Shown here: in pieces, positions 56,701 through 64,000 of the stretch
Layout of the letters: each line of letters opens with the position of its first letter
Position numbering within the stretch: the first letter of the stretch is position 1
Assembly: GCF_004341885.1 (NCBI RefSeq)
Contig: NZ_SLVX01000018.1
Coordinates: 55,924-119,923, forward strand
Length of the DNA stretch: 64,000 nucleotides
Origin: Shinella granuli
Lineage (GTDB): Bacteria > Pseudomonadota > Alphaproteobacteria > Rhizobiales > Rhizobiaceae
Direction of reading: 5' to 3'
Notes under the pieces: generated by a model
Told to the model about the DNA's origin: nothing
Databases searched by the model: none
What the model saw: only the letters and a program-made list of their open reading frames with translations
Translations under genes and position numbers: made by a program

Positions 56701-58163
56701 CGCTGACGATTATCCGCAACGCCGACGACCTTTCCGCCCGCTACGACATCGCGATCGTCGGCGCCGGCCCCGCCGGCATGGCGGCCGCGACCGAATGCGC
56801 AAGGCTCGGCCTTGCGGTGGTCGTGTTCGACGAGAATGCCGAGGCGGGCGGGCAGATCTACCGTGCTATCGAAAGAAACACGCGCGCCGGGCGCCCCTAT
56901 CTCGGCAGCGACTACGGGCGTGGCGCCGGCCTCTGGGCGGCGTTCTGCGCGACTGCTGCCAGCCATGTTCCCTCCGCCGCGGTCTGGAGCCTGGAGCAAC
57001 AAGGGGAAGGCGCGGCGGCGCTGGCCGAATTGCGGGTCTCCGTGGCCGGCCGCAGCCGGATTGTCCTCGCACGGCGCGTGGTCCTCGCGACGGGCGCGAC
57101 GGAACGGCCCATGCCGGTGCGGGGATGGACGCTGCCGGGCGTCATGTCCGTTGGGGCCGCGCAGATCGCCCTCAAGGCTTCCGCCCTCCTGCCGGAAGGA
57201 CCGGTGGTCCTCACCGGCAGCGGCCCGCTGCTTTATCTCTACGCAGACCAGGTGCTTGCCGCAGGCGGCACGATCGACGCGATCCTCGAAACCACGCCGC
57301 GTCGTAACTGGCTTCGCGCGGCCCCGCACGTCTTCTCCTTCTTAGCCTCGCCCTATGCCTGGAAAGGGCTCGGCCTGATGCTCCGGGTCAGGCGGGCGGT
57401 CCGGGTATTTCGCGCCGTCACCGCCCTGGAGATCACCGGCAAGGACCGGGCGGACGGCGTGACCTTCATGGCCGGCGGCAAGACAGTGTCGCTGCCCGCA
57501 AGAAGCGTCTTTCTCCATCAGGGCGTCATTCCCCACGCGAATCTGGCGAATGCCGCGGGCTGCGCGTTGGCCTGGAACGACCGGCAGAAATGTTTCGCGC
57601 CGGTCGTCGACGGGGAAGGGCGCAGCACCAGGCCCGCGATCTTCATCGCGGGAGACGGCAACGGTATCGCAGGTGCCGTCGTCGCGGAATTCGACGGCCG
57701 GATCGCCGGCATCGCGGCGGGGCTGGAGGTTCTGGGCGCCGGATCGTCCGAGGCGTCGAGACGGTTCGTTCGGCTGCGGAAACGGGCGCTGCGCGGCCGG
57801 GCCTTCATCGACCTTGCCTACCAGCCGGCCCTGTCGTTCCGGGCGCCTGCCGCGGGCGATGTCGTCGCCTGCCGGTGCGAGGAGGTTTCCGTCGGCGCCA
57901 TCCGCGAGGCCGCTGCGCTTGGCGTCGCAGGCCCGAACCAGCTGAAGACGATGCTGCGCTGCGGCATGGGGCCATGCCAGGGCCGCATGTGTGCCGCGAC
58001 CGTCACGGAGCTGCTGGCCGATGCGCAGCAGCGGCATCCGGCCGATGTCGGCACCTATCGCCTTCGCCCGCCGATCAAGCCGGTGCCGCTCTGCGAGATC
58101 GCCGCGCTCCCCCATACATCCGAGGCGGTCTACGCCGTGACGGGTGGTCATTCCGGACACTGA
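56697..58163 (+). CDS. NAD(P)/FAD oxidoreductase, opine oxidase subunit A/HcnB-like
   Basis: 488 residues. FAD loop DIAIVGAGPAGMAAATECARLG (near residue 20), a second dinucleotide loop at PVVLTGSGPLLYLYADQVL, and IFIAGDGNGIAGAVVAEFDG for FAD. The C-terminal BFD-like [2Fe-2S] domain has Cys in VACRCEEVSVG and MLRCGMGPCQGRMC (about 420-460). It should pair with the two upstream subunits. The larger family includes sarcosine oxidase alpha-like and octopine oxidase A proteins. Confidence 0.88.
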   Translation: MTLTIIRNADDLSARYDIAIVGAGPAGMAAATECARLGLAVVVFDENAEAGGQIYRAIERNTRAGRPYLGSDYGRGAGLWAAFCATAASHVPSAAVWSLEQQGEGAAALAELRVSVAGRSRIVLARRVVLATGATERPMPVRGWTLPGVMSVGAAQIALKASALLPEGPVVLTGSGPLLYLYADQVLAAGGTIDAILETTPRRNWLRAAPHVFSFLASPYAWKGLGLMLRVRRAVRVFRAVTALEITGKDRADGVTFMAGGKTVSLPARSVFLHQGVIPHANLANAAGCALAWNDRQKCFAPVVDGEGRSTRPAIFIAGDGNGIAGAVVAEFDGRIAGIAAGLEVLGAGSSEASRRFVRLRKRALRGRAFIDLAYQPALSFRAPAAGDVVACRCEEVSVGAIREAAALGVAGPNQLKTMLRCGMGPCQGRMCAATVTELLADAQQRHPADVGTYRLRPPIKPVPLCEIAALPHTSEAVYAVTGGHSGH

Positions 58164-58182
58164 ACCACGAAAGGTATCGAAA

Positions 58183-58527
58183 ATGGTCCAACGATTTCTG
58201 CAAACCCCGATCATGCACCGGGTCGTCGAGCACAACGGCATCGTCCATGTCGGCGGCACGACCTGCGACGACGAGAGCCTGGACATGGCCGGCCAGACCC
58301 GCGAAATCCTCGCGAAACTCGACCGCTACCTGGCCGAAGCGGGCACGGACAAGACAAAACTGCTCTCGGCCAGCATCTTCGTCACCGATCTCGGCAAGAA
58401 GCCCGAGATGGACGCGGTCTGGAAGGAATGGCTGTCGCCGGAGAGCCTGCCGACGCGCGCAACGGTCGGCGTCGCCGACCTCGGTGGCGACACGATGATC
58501 GAAATCGTGGTTTCGGCCTACAGGTAG
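58183..58527 (+). CDS. RidA-family protein at the end of the opine-type operon
   Basis: 114 residues (MVQRFLQTPIMHRVVEHNGIVHVGGTT): the RidA fold with the C-terminal MIEIVVSAYR. RidA-like proteins hydrolyse imines to ketone and ammonia. It follows the oxidase subunits by 19 bases; oxidation of an amine gives an imine, so hydrolysis here is a logical next step. Takes the slot where octopine clusters carry an ornithine cyclodeaminase gene. Confidence 0.85.
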   Translation: MVQRFLQTPIMHRVVEHNGIVHVGGTTCDDESLDMAGQTREILAKLDRYLAEAGTDKTKLLSASIFVTDLGKKPEMDAVWKEWLSPESLPTRATVGVADLGGDTMIEIVVSAYR

Positions 58528-58603
58528 AAGGCTGCATCTTTCGGTGCGGGCGCAACCGTTCCGCCCCATGCGGCACAGGCATCGGCCGCGGCCCGTTGCC
58601 GCC

Positions 58604-58617
58604 GCATCGGCCGATGC
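58604..58617. repeat. 14-base perfect palindrome
   Basis: GCATCGGCCGATGC lies in the non-coding stretch 58528-58704 after the RidA-like gene. It could help end transcription; no T-run follows. Apart from this and the element at 58705-58767 I see nothing in 58528-58767. Confidence 0.3.
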
Positions 58618-58704
58618 TCGAACTTCGCCCTCGACGGTCGGCCGGCTGGACTGGTCGCCGTTGCGGACCCCATCAAGCTCTGAGTCCGGATCTCTCTGCC
58701 GCGA

Positions 58705-58767
58705 GAACGCTCTATCTGTTTGTTCCTGTGCAATTGCGGACGCAAAACCGCTTCGCACTTTGCTGGA
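58705..58767. repeat. Rhizobial-type palindromic intergenic element (copy 2, degenerate, inverted)
   Basis: The core at 58730-58758 (GCAATTGCGG-ACGCAAAACC-GCTTCGCAC) matches the reverse complement of copy 1 with two mismatches, preceded by the A/T-rich tail (ctgtttgttcctgt). The far arm breaks off at tgctgga, exactly where the ABM gene fragment begins, pointing to recombination or insertion here. Confidence 0.65.
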
Positions 58768-58933
58768 CCACAGTTTCACGATCTACGAGGTCTTCAAGTC
58801 CCCGGAGGCGCTCGACGAGCACCGCAAGACCCCGCACTACCGGGAATGCGTACGCCGGATCGACCCGATCCTCGCAGGCCCGCGCACCAAAACCTTCTAT
58901 CATGTCGAGATGGCGGATTTTCTCAGCGCCTGA
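58768..58933 (+). pseudogene. C-terminal fragment of an antibiotic-biosynthesis-monooxygenase (ABM) domain gene
   Basis: About 55 codons (FTIYEVFKSPEALDEHRKTPHY then RIDPILAGPRTKTFYHVEMA) ending at TGA 58931-58933. It matches the second half of an ABM/LsrG-type domain of about 95-100 residues, including the family's YE-x-(Y/F) strand and H-x3-PH motif. The N-terminal half is gone and the break lies at the palindromic element, so a functional protein is unlikely. No start codon or ribosome site is close. Confidence 0.65.
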
Positions 58934-59041
58934 AGCGGTCTTGGCGGTGCGCCGTTGAGGCCCATGCCTTCCGGCAGGCGTGCGGAACGGAGGTTGCCAC
59001 CGATCGTCTGAAGCCGTATCCGGGTCGGTCTGTGCGCCGGG

Positions 59042-59830
59042 TTATCCGCGGATGCGGGCAAGAACGCGGTCGAGCGCGAGCATTGCCGCCTGGCTGCCGC
59101 CATTCGCCTCGAAATCCCGGAAGACCTGCTCGTTCAGGCCGCCTTTGGTGGCGAATTCGTGGCTCATCTTTATGAATGCGACGTCCTTGCCGGCAAGGAG
59201 CGCGGTCTCGGAAAGGCTGGCAAAGAGCGGCGCGAGATAGGCGCGGCCCTTTTCTTCCGGCAGGCCGTTCTCCGCGAGCCACTCCGTCGTGCGGTGCATG
59301 ATGCCGAAATAGGTGGCCATGAGGGCGCTGGCGGCGGCGAGGAGGTCGTATTCCGCCTTCGTCTCGCATTCGACGGCATTGCCGAGCACGTTGAAGAGGG
59401 CGGCCGTGCCCGCATCCGGCGGGTAGATGGCCGTGACACCCTTGCGGCGGGCGACGAAGGGCAGGGGGACCGCCTGCGAGAGATGCACATCCGCGCCGAT
59501 CCAGTCGAGGAGGGCGGGACGGCCGGTCGCGGCAACGACGCTGATCACGTTTTGGCCATCCCGGAATTTCAGGGGGCGGATGACCTCTTCGGCGATCTGC
59601 GGGCGGATGGCCAGCACGACCGTGTCGCATCCGTCGACGATCGCCTGATTGTCGCCGGAGACGAGCACGTGCGGGAAATCGGCTGCAAGTTTCGCCGAAA
59701 TGTCCGCGCTGCGCCGGGAGACCATGACATGCGGCACCGCCGCGGGGTCGGCGAGCAGGCCGCGCACCATCGCGTCGGTGATGGCGCCGGTTCCGATGAA
59801 GCCGATTTTGCGGGGCAGGGACATGGTCAT
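59042..59830 (-). CDS. Pyrroline-5-carboxylate reductase-family protein
   Basis: 262 residues. N-terminal Rossmann loop KIGFIGTGAITDAMVRGLL, then SRRSADISAKLAADFP and the C-terminal dimerisation helices (MSHEFATKGGLNEQVFRDFEANGG). The family reduces P5C or similar cyclic imines with NAD(P)H. The C-terminal G-L-N-E-Q stretch is close to the P5CR proline-site region but not identical, so a cyclic imine other than P5C is possible. Start ATGA overlaps the GntR gene's stop; the regulator is upstream, so one operon. Confidence 0.85.
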   Translation of the reverse strand: MTMSLPRKIGFIGTGAITDAMVRGLLADPAAVPHVMVSRRSADISAKLAADFPHVLVSGDNQAIVDGCDTVVLAIRPQIAEEVIRPLKFRDGQNVISVVAATGRPALLDWIGADVHLSQAVPLPFVARRKGVTAIYPPDAGTAALFNVLGNAVECETKAEYDLLAAASALMATYFGIMHRTTEWLAENGLPEEKGRAYLAPLFASLSETALLAGKDVAFIKMSHEFATKGGLNEQVFRDFEANGGSQAAMLALDRVLARIRG

Positions 59831-60546
59831 TCCGCAGCAGCAAGAGAGCCGAAGGAGACGTCGGTCGTGTAGTTCTCGCGCAGGAAGGCGATGAAATTGT
59901 CCTGGAACTGCCTGGTGTGGGCGTGGGCCAGCTCGTCGGCGAGATCGACATTCTTGGCGCGGATCGCCTCCAGCATCAATTCGTGCTCGTCCGTCAGCAG
60001 ATAACCGTCGCCGGTGCGCTCCAGATATTCGAAATGCAGGTGCAGCATGCGCTGGCCCTGGTTGAGAAGGCGCTCGTAGAAGGAGGCGAGATAGGCGTTC
60101 TTGCCGGCATGGGCGACGGCCATGTGGAACTGCTTGTTGGCCTCCGACATCTTCAGGTGCTGGCCGGTCTTCACCGCCGCCTCGAATTCCTTCTGGCGCC
60201 TGGCGATGATCTTCAGGTCCGCGTCCGTGCGCAGCGCCGCGGCAAGGCGCGTGTTCATGCGCTGGGCGACATCCAGGGCCTCGACATATTTCGGGAAGCT
60301 CGCCACCTCGATCGGCGCGACGATGGTGCTGCGATTGGAGAGCGTCACCACCAGTTCCTCGCCGGCCAGCCGGATCAGCGCCTCGCGGATCGGCGAGCGC
60401 GACATGTCGAAGCGCTCGGCCAGCGTCGTCTCGTCGAGCAATTGGCCGGGGGGCAGGATGAGCGCCAGGATTTCATTGCGCAGCGTGTCGTAGACGCTTT
60501 TCGAGCCCGTGCCACGCACGCGTTTCGATTCAATTTCCTCAGACAC
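59827..60546 (-). CDS. GntR-family transcriptional regulator (FCD domain)
   Basis: 239 residues: winged helix SVYDTLRNEILALILPPGQLLDETTLAERFDMSRSPIREALIRLAGEELV, and a C-terminal FCD domain (LDVAQRMNTRLAAALR, NKQFHMAVAHAGKNAYLASFYERLL, HELMLEAI) with His ligand positions. It heads the regulator-reductase unit and lies beside a decayed catabolic operon on the other strand that it may once have controlled. Candidate operator: 60626-60639. Confidence 0.9.
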   Translation of the reverse strand: MSEEIESKRVRGTGSKSVYDTLRNEILALILPPGQLLDETTLAERFDMSRSPIREALIRLAGEELVVTLSNRSTIVAPIEVASFPKYVEALDVAQRMNTRLAAALRTDADLKIIARRQKEFEAAVKTGQHLKMSEANKQFHMAVAHAGKNAYLASFYERLLNQGQRMLHLHFEYLERTGDGYLLTDEHELMLEAIRAKNVDLADELAHAHTRQFQDNFIAFLRENYTTDVSFGSLAAAE

Positions 60547-60625
60547 TTACGTCCCTTTCCGCATTTCAAGGCCATTGGGCCAGAAAAACCGGCAGGCAGC
60601 AATCGTAAAGTTTCCGCTTAATATT

Positions 60626-60639
60626 GTCGACATGTAGAC
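60626..60639. promoter_or_regulatory. Candidate GntR operator, palindrome GTC-n-ACATGT-n-GAC
   Basis: GTCGACATGTAGAC, about 80 bases upstream of the GntR start. The symmetric core resembles FadR-subfamily operators (T-G-T-n3-A-C-A type symmetry). A second GGTCGACA follows at about 60654. The site could serve both the regulator gene and the former operon to the right. Confidence 0.5.
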
Positions 60640-60744
60640 GACATAAATTTACAGGTCGACACGGAGCCGGCATAAAAAGGCCATGCGAACCGCCGAAGCC
60701 GAAGGGTGGAACCGCGCTTTCAGCGCTCAAAACGGGAAATGCAC

Positions 60745-60950
60745 ATGCTTTCGAATGCGATGACATCAGCTCTGCGGGCGCCGGCCGCGCTCGCCCTGGT
60801 GGCGGGGCTTTCGACCGCTGCAATGGCGGAAACGACGGAAGGCTAACACGGCCGCCTCATCGAGGCGCTGACCATCGTCGCCCTCATCTGCTTCGTCATC
60901 GCCTTCCCGCTGACGCGTTCGCCCCGATCCTCGAATGGAGACCCCCATGA
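60745..60950 (+). pseudogene. Collapsed amino-acid-type ABC transporter: binding-protein start joined to permease end
   Basis: An ATG at 60745 opens 33 codons of a typical signal peptide (ALALVAGLSTAAMA|ET) that stop at TAA 60844-60846. The bases just after encode RLIEALTIVALICFVIAFPLTR, the kind of last segment and tail seen in HisM-type permeases; its last bases (frame-shifted) end at TGA 60948-60950, overlapping the next ATG as ATGA. So the middle of a binding-protein-permease gene set is deleted. Upstream 60547-60744 holds no other gene. Confidence 0.6.
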
Positions 60951-61305
60951 GACTCTCAGGCACCATGCCCGCCCTCGTCACTCCCTTCGATGCCAATGGC
61001 CGCGTCGATTTCAAGGCCTTCGAAACGCTGCCCGCGCATCTGCGCGAGGCCCGGGTGACCGGTTGGGTGCCGAACGGTTCGACCGGCGAATAGTTCAGCC
61101 AGTCGACGCAGGAGCGCCGCGACGTCCTCCAGTTCGTCAAGGATTTCGCAAGGCCCGGCGAAGTCCTGATCGCCGGCAGCAATGCGCCGGCCACGCGCGA
61201 AGTCATCGAACAGACCGCCATGGCGAAGGACATCGGCTACGACACGGTCCTGCTCGCCGCCCTTCTATACCCGCTCGACCCAGGCCAAGCTCATCCGGCA
61301 CTACG
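60947..61305 (+). pseudogene. Broken dihydrodipicolinate synthase (DapA)-family gene
   Basis: Starts MRLSGTMPALVTPFDANGRV and reaches NGSTGE, the DapA substrate-loop motif, then hits an in-frame TAG at codon 49 (61091-61093) where a Tyr or Phe is expected. The frame continues (FSQSTQERRDVLQFVKDFA...[19 protein letters not shown]) until a one-base frameshift near 61256, after which [17 protein letters not shown] is read. It breaks at about 61305 into an aldehyde dehydrogenase sequence. Two disabling changes plus truncation make it non-functional. Confidence 0.8.
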
Positions 61306-61595
61306 AGACCGAGGCGGAGGCGATCCGCCTTGCCAACGATTCCCGCTTCGGCCTCGCCGCGGCCGTCATGTCGGCGGACGATGCGCGCTGCGAGCGTGTC
61401 GCCAGCGCCTTCCGCGCCGGGATCGTCTGGATCAACTGCTCGCAGCCCACCTTCACCGAGGCGCCCTGGGGCGGCTACAAGTCGTTCGGCATAGGCCGGG
61501 AGCTCGGCCGCTGGGGCCTCGACAACTATCTGGAGACCAAGCAGATCACCCGCCTCGTCAGCGACGAACCCTGGGCATGGTATCTGAAACGACCT
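61305..61595 (+). pseudogene. C-terminal fragment of an aldehyde dehydrogenase (BetB-like)
   Basis: About 97 codons. [20 protein letters not shown], then [19 protein letters not shown] and [19 protein letters not shown] are the conserved C-terminal blocks of aldehyde dehydrogenases, closest by eye to betaine aldehyde dehydrogenases. The cofactor domain and catalytic Cys are missing. It is fused in frame behind the DapA-like fragment, showing deletion of the DNA between two genes of a former operon. Confidence 0.8.
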
Positions 61596-61725
61596 TCGCC
61601 AAGGCGCTCGATATATCGCCGATCTCGACAGGCTCATGCCTTTCGGCTGCATCGGCAGGCCCGAGGAGGTTGCGTTCAAATGCGGCTCGCTCGTCGAAAT
61701 CACCGGGGCGCAGGCGGTCGCGTGA
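61596..61725 (+). pseudogene. Short unassigned gene remnant
   Basis: In one frame the bases read [31 protein letters not shown] before a TGA at 61723-61725. P-(x)[10 protein letters not shown] resembles the C-terminal part of short-chain dehydrogenases, but the match is brief and the rest is lost. It adds to the gene debris that ends just before the sigma-54 activator gene. Confidence 0.3.
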
Positions 61726-61801
61726 AAGGGGCCGGCGCTTGCATGGTGCCGCGCAGGGCGTGGATTCCATGGCGCACCAGGCGGATCAGAGGCTCAGCCG
61801 G

Positions 61802-63679
61802 CTACCGGACATGTTTGTAGACGGTGGTTCTTGAAAGCCCGAGCTGGCGCGCCGTCTGCGAGGTGTTGCCCTTCGTCGCACGGAAGACGGCACGGATTTC
61901 GCGGCATTTGGTGCGGCTTAACGGATGGGGGCGGCACAGGGCGCAGCTTTCCTGGTCGTTCTCCGTGGCGGGCTCGATCCCGTTGAAGCACTCCTCGTCT
62001 ATATATTCCATCCGGCGGCGGACGAGCGCGCGCTGCAGCACGGTCTTCAGTTCCCGGATGTTGCCCGGCCAGGCCCGGCGGGAGAGTTCGGCGATCGCGG
62101 CATCGGTGATCGGCGTGCCCGGCGCAAGCTCCTCCATCAGATGGCGCACGACACCGCCGAAATCGCTGCGCGCGCGCAAGGGCGGCAGGCGGATGGTGAA
62201 GGCGTTCAGGCGATAGTAGAGATCGGCCCGGAAAGCCCGGCTCGCCACCATTTCCTGCAGGTCGCGATTGGTCGCCGAGACGATCTGGATATCGACCTTG
62301 TGCGTCTTGTGGCCGCCGACGGCGCGCAGTTCCATGCTGTCGAGGAAGCGCAGGAGCGAGGTCTGGGCGGCGGGCGGAATGTCGGCGACTTCGTCGAGGA
62401 AGAGCGTGCCGCGATCGGCAGCCCGGGCAAGGCCTGGCGCACCCTCGGCGCGGGCATTGGTAAAGGCGCCACGCTCATGGCCGAAGATCTCCGCGATGAA
62501 GAGGTTCTCCGGCACTGCGCCGCAGTTGAGGGCGATGAACTCGCCCTTGCGTCCGCTCAACTGGTGGACATGGCGCGCCATCAGATCCTTGCCGGTGCCC
62601 GTTTCTCCCGTGATATGGACCGGCATGCGCAACGCCGCGGCATCGCCGATATCGGCGATGGAGCGCCTGACGGCGGCATCATCGCAAACGAATGCCGGCG
62701 CGTTCCTGTCCTGCAGCAGCGGCGGCATCTTGCGCGGTCGTTCCGCCTTTACCGCGACCGCCGCTCGCGCACGGCGCAAGCCGATTTGCCGGCAGACCAT
62801 GAACAGGCTGCTGCCGGCCCGGTCGCGGATGCGGATCACGCCGCCGTTCAGAAGGCCGTCCATCGCCGAGCCGAAACCCGCTTCGAAAAGCTCGTCGAAA
62901 TGACCGCCGATCTTGGCGGGAAGACCCTCGAGCAGCTTGATGCCGGGCCGGTTCAGCGAGATGATGCCGCCCTCGCGCCCGACCGAGATCAGCACGGCGG
63001 AAATGGTGTCGAGATATTCCATCCGGGGATGGAAGGCGAAGATGAAGCTCCCGGAGCACTCCTGGAAGATCAGCCCGTTTTCGATCTGTGCCGCCGCCAT
63101 GCGCACCAGGGCGTGGGTGTGCTCCTGCCGCGCCTCATAGGCGCAGGACGCATCCAGGAGCCCCAGCGTTTCTCCTCGCGAATTCAGGATCGGCGCCGCC
63201 ATGCAGCTCAGATGGCCGTGGCAGCTGAAATAATGCTCGCGCCCGTAGATGGCGACAGGCTTGTGGTACATCGCCGCCAGGCCGAGCGCATTGGTTCCGC
63301 GCTGGCTTTCGTCCCAGATGCTGCCGGGGATGATCGAACGGCCGGGCGCGCTGTCGGCGAAATGCTGGTCGCTGATCGTGTCGAGCACGATGCCGTCCGC
63401 ATCGCCCAGCGCGATCATGAAGTTGGAACCGGCAATCTGCGAATAGAGAAGCTGCATTTCCGCAAGGGCCAGCCGCCGCAGGGCGGCGTTCTCTTCGCGC
63501 CGGTCGTTGACCTGCGAAAATGCCAGGACGTTCTGGCGCGGGGCGCCGCGCGGATCGAGGCCGGCATCACGACAGCGTTGCCAACTGTCCACGACGACCG
63601 GCGGCAACGTGGCCGCGGGGAACCTGTCACCACGCTCGAGCGCATTTCGCGCGCGGTCCATGATGGAAAGATGCTGCAT
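61802..63679 (-). CDS. Sigma-54-dependent activator, AcoR-like, with GAFTNA motif
   Basis: 625 residues. GAF-type sensor at the N-terminus (about 75-200, [43 protein letters not shown]), AAA+ domain from about 320 (Walker A GETGTGKD, Walker [13 protein letters not shown]), and a Fis-type helix-turn-helix at the end ([20 protein letters not shown]). The sigma-54 contact loop reads GAFTNA instead of GAFTGA (Asn codon 62456-62458). Divergent from the alcohol dehydrogenase gene at 63907, whose -24/-12 promoter it should activate. Effector unknown; acetoin or an alcohol is suggested by family. Confidence 0.9.
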   Translation of the reverse strand: MQHLSIMDRARNALERGDRFPAATLPPVVVDSWQRCRDAGLDPRGAPRQNVLAFSQVNDRREENAALRRLALAEMQLLYSQIAGSNFMIALGDADGIVLDTISDQHFADSAPGRSIIPGSIWDESQRGTNALGLAAMYHKPVAIYGREHYFSCHGHLSCMAAPILNSRGETLGLLDASCAYEARQEHTHALVRMAAAQIENGLIFQECSGSFIFAFHPRMEYLDTISAVLISVGREGGIISLNRPGIKLLEGLPAKIGGHFDELFEAGFGSAMDGLLNGGVIRIRDRAGSSLFMVCRQIGLRRARAAVAVKAERPRKMPPLLQDRNAPAFVCDDAAVRRSIADIGDAAALRMPVHITGETGTGKDLMARHVHQLSGRKGEFIALNCGAVPENLFIAEIFGHERGAFTNARAEGAPGLARAADRGTLFLDEVADIPPAAQTSLLRFLDSMELRAVGGHKTHKVDIQIVSATNRDLQEMVASRAFRADLYYRLNAFTIRLPPLRARSDFGGVVRHLMEELAPGTPITDAAIAELSRRAWPGNIRELKTVLQRALVRRRMEYIDEECFNGIEPATENDQESCALCRPHPLSRTKCREIRAVFRATKGNTSQTARQLGLSRTTVYKHVR

Positions 63680-63720
63680 GTCTCCTCCTCATGCATCATT
63701 TGCGGGCAGGATACCGTTTT

Positions 63721-63760
63721 GCGCAGGCACCCCGCAATAGACAGAAACTGGACACTGCGC
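63721..63760. promoter_or_regulatory. Inverted repeat upstream of the sigma-54 promoter, candidate activator site
   Basis: GCGCAG at 63721-63726 and CTGCGC at 63755-63760, about 100 bases before the -24/-12 element, the usual distance for an enhancer-type activator site. Six-base arms only, so tentative. Confidence 0.3.
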
Positions 63761-63839
63761 GGCAGGGGTCGTTCAGGCGATGAACATGGCCGCTTGATGG
63801 GAATTGCCGTATCATATTGAATTTAGACATTATTTTTGT

Positions 63840-63857
63840 CTGGCATGGTGCTTGCGA
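63840..63857 (+). promoter_or_regulatory. Sigma-54 (-24/-12) promoter
   Basis: CTGGCATG-GTGC-TTGCGA: GG at 63842-63843 and GC at 63854-63855 are exactly ten bases apart, matching TGGCAC-N5-TTGC with one difference. It lies about 50 bases before the start of the alcohol dehydrogenase gene and faces away from the AcoR-like activator gene. Confidence 0.85.
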
Positions 63858-63906
63858 TTTCTTTCGTCGACTGCGGGGCAATTCCCGCCGGGAAGGAGAC
63901 GACGGA

Positions 63907-64000
63907 ATGAAAGCACAAGTGCTGACCAGATACGACGACGGTCTGACGGCGGACCAATGGGTCTCGCTGCAGGAGGTCGCGGACCCGAACATCGAAAAGT
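63907..64000 (+). CDS. Zinc-type alcohol dehydrogenase (3' end outside window)
   Basis: First 31 codons only: MKAQVLTRYDDGLTADQWVSLQ and then VADPNIEK. This start looks like medium-chain, zinc-type alcohol dehydrogenases, but the fragment is too short to be sure. Good ribosome site (gggaaggag) eight bases upstream. Driven by the sigma-54 promoter at 63840, presumably under the AcoR-like activator; alcohol or diol oxidation is inferred. Confidence 0.6.
   Translation, partial: MKAQVLTRYDDGLTADQWVSLQEVADPNIEK

Noticed and set aside
61182..61820. A 212-codon frame that could be called a single protein
   Set aside because: It joins the frameshifted end of a DapA-family gene to the end of an aldehyde dehydrogenase and then unrelated sequence; pseudogene debris is a better reading.
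61925..63820. A 631-codon plus-strand frame
   Set aside because: Antisense to the AcoR-like activator; no motif, no ribosome site.

Overview
This is a GC-rich stretch of an alphaproteobacterial genome, most likely Rhizobiaceae (Rhizobium, Agrobacterium, Sinorhizobium or Shinella-like). That rests on the density of ABC uptake systems paired with catabolic enzymes, an opine-oxidase-type gene set, a pta-(ackA)-fabI gene order, and two copies of what looks like the rhizobial palindromic intergenic repeat. No rRNA, tRNA, replication or core housekeeping locus is visible, so an accessory replicon (chromid or megaplasmid) or an accessory chromosomal region is likely. Nearly every base belongs to a transporter, a catabolic enzyme or a regulator.

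Layout. 1-2454 (+): the end of a spermidine/putrescine-type ABC transporter (cut ATPase and two permeases). 2540-10190 (-): a GntR-led operon with a second Pot-type transporter, an RraA-family protein, an HpaI-type aldolase and a ThDP decarboxylase resembling 5-guanidino-2-oxopentanoate decarboxylase. 10582-18772 (+): an AraC regulator, then a polyol/sugar ABC transporter with a xylitol/sorbitol-type dehydrogenase, then phosphotransacetylase, an acetate-kinase remnant and an enoyl-ACP reductase. 18775-26323 (-) and 26539-28726 (+): two divergent units around a palindromic operator, with a creatininase-like hydrolase, a cytosine-deaminase-like amidohydrolase, an FAD oxidase, an NMT1/THI5-type transporter, a RutR-like regulator, RidA, ferredoxin, a hydroxyacid dehydrogenase and a ferredoxin reductase. 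I could not assign the substrate; this is the best candidate for an undescribed pathway.

28891-31696: a MYG1-family protein, a YcaC-like hydrolase and a LysR regulator. 31794-41118 (-): a resorcinol/hydroxyquinol operon with two intradiol dioxygenases, an FAD monooxygenase, maleylacetate reductase and a Liv-type transporter, divergent from its own LysR gene. 42208-50904: a probable quinone/electrophile-stress region with an MFS exporter, DoxX, a Tat-exported amidohydrolase, XapX, a second YcaC-like hydrolase, AraC-type regulators, an MhqO-like dioxygenase and an MhqD-like hydrolase. 51020-58527: a LysR-controlled opine-oxidase-like cluster (His/octopine-type ABC transporter, three oxidase subunits, RidA). 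59042-60546 (-): a P5C-reductase-like enzyme and its GntR regulator.

58768-58933 and 60745-61725 hold gene debris: an ABM-domain fragment, and a collapsed catabolic operon made of a periplasmic-binding-protein start, a permease end, a DapA-family gene with a nonsense mutation and a frameshift, and the end of an aldehyde dehydrogenase. The window closes with an AcoR-like sigma-54 activator (61802-63679) facing a cut alcohol dehydrogenase gene that has a textbook -24/-12 promoter.

The repeated design is one importer, two to five catabolic enzymes and one regulator per module. Overlapping ATGA stop/start junctions within modules indicate translational coupling.
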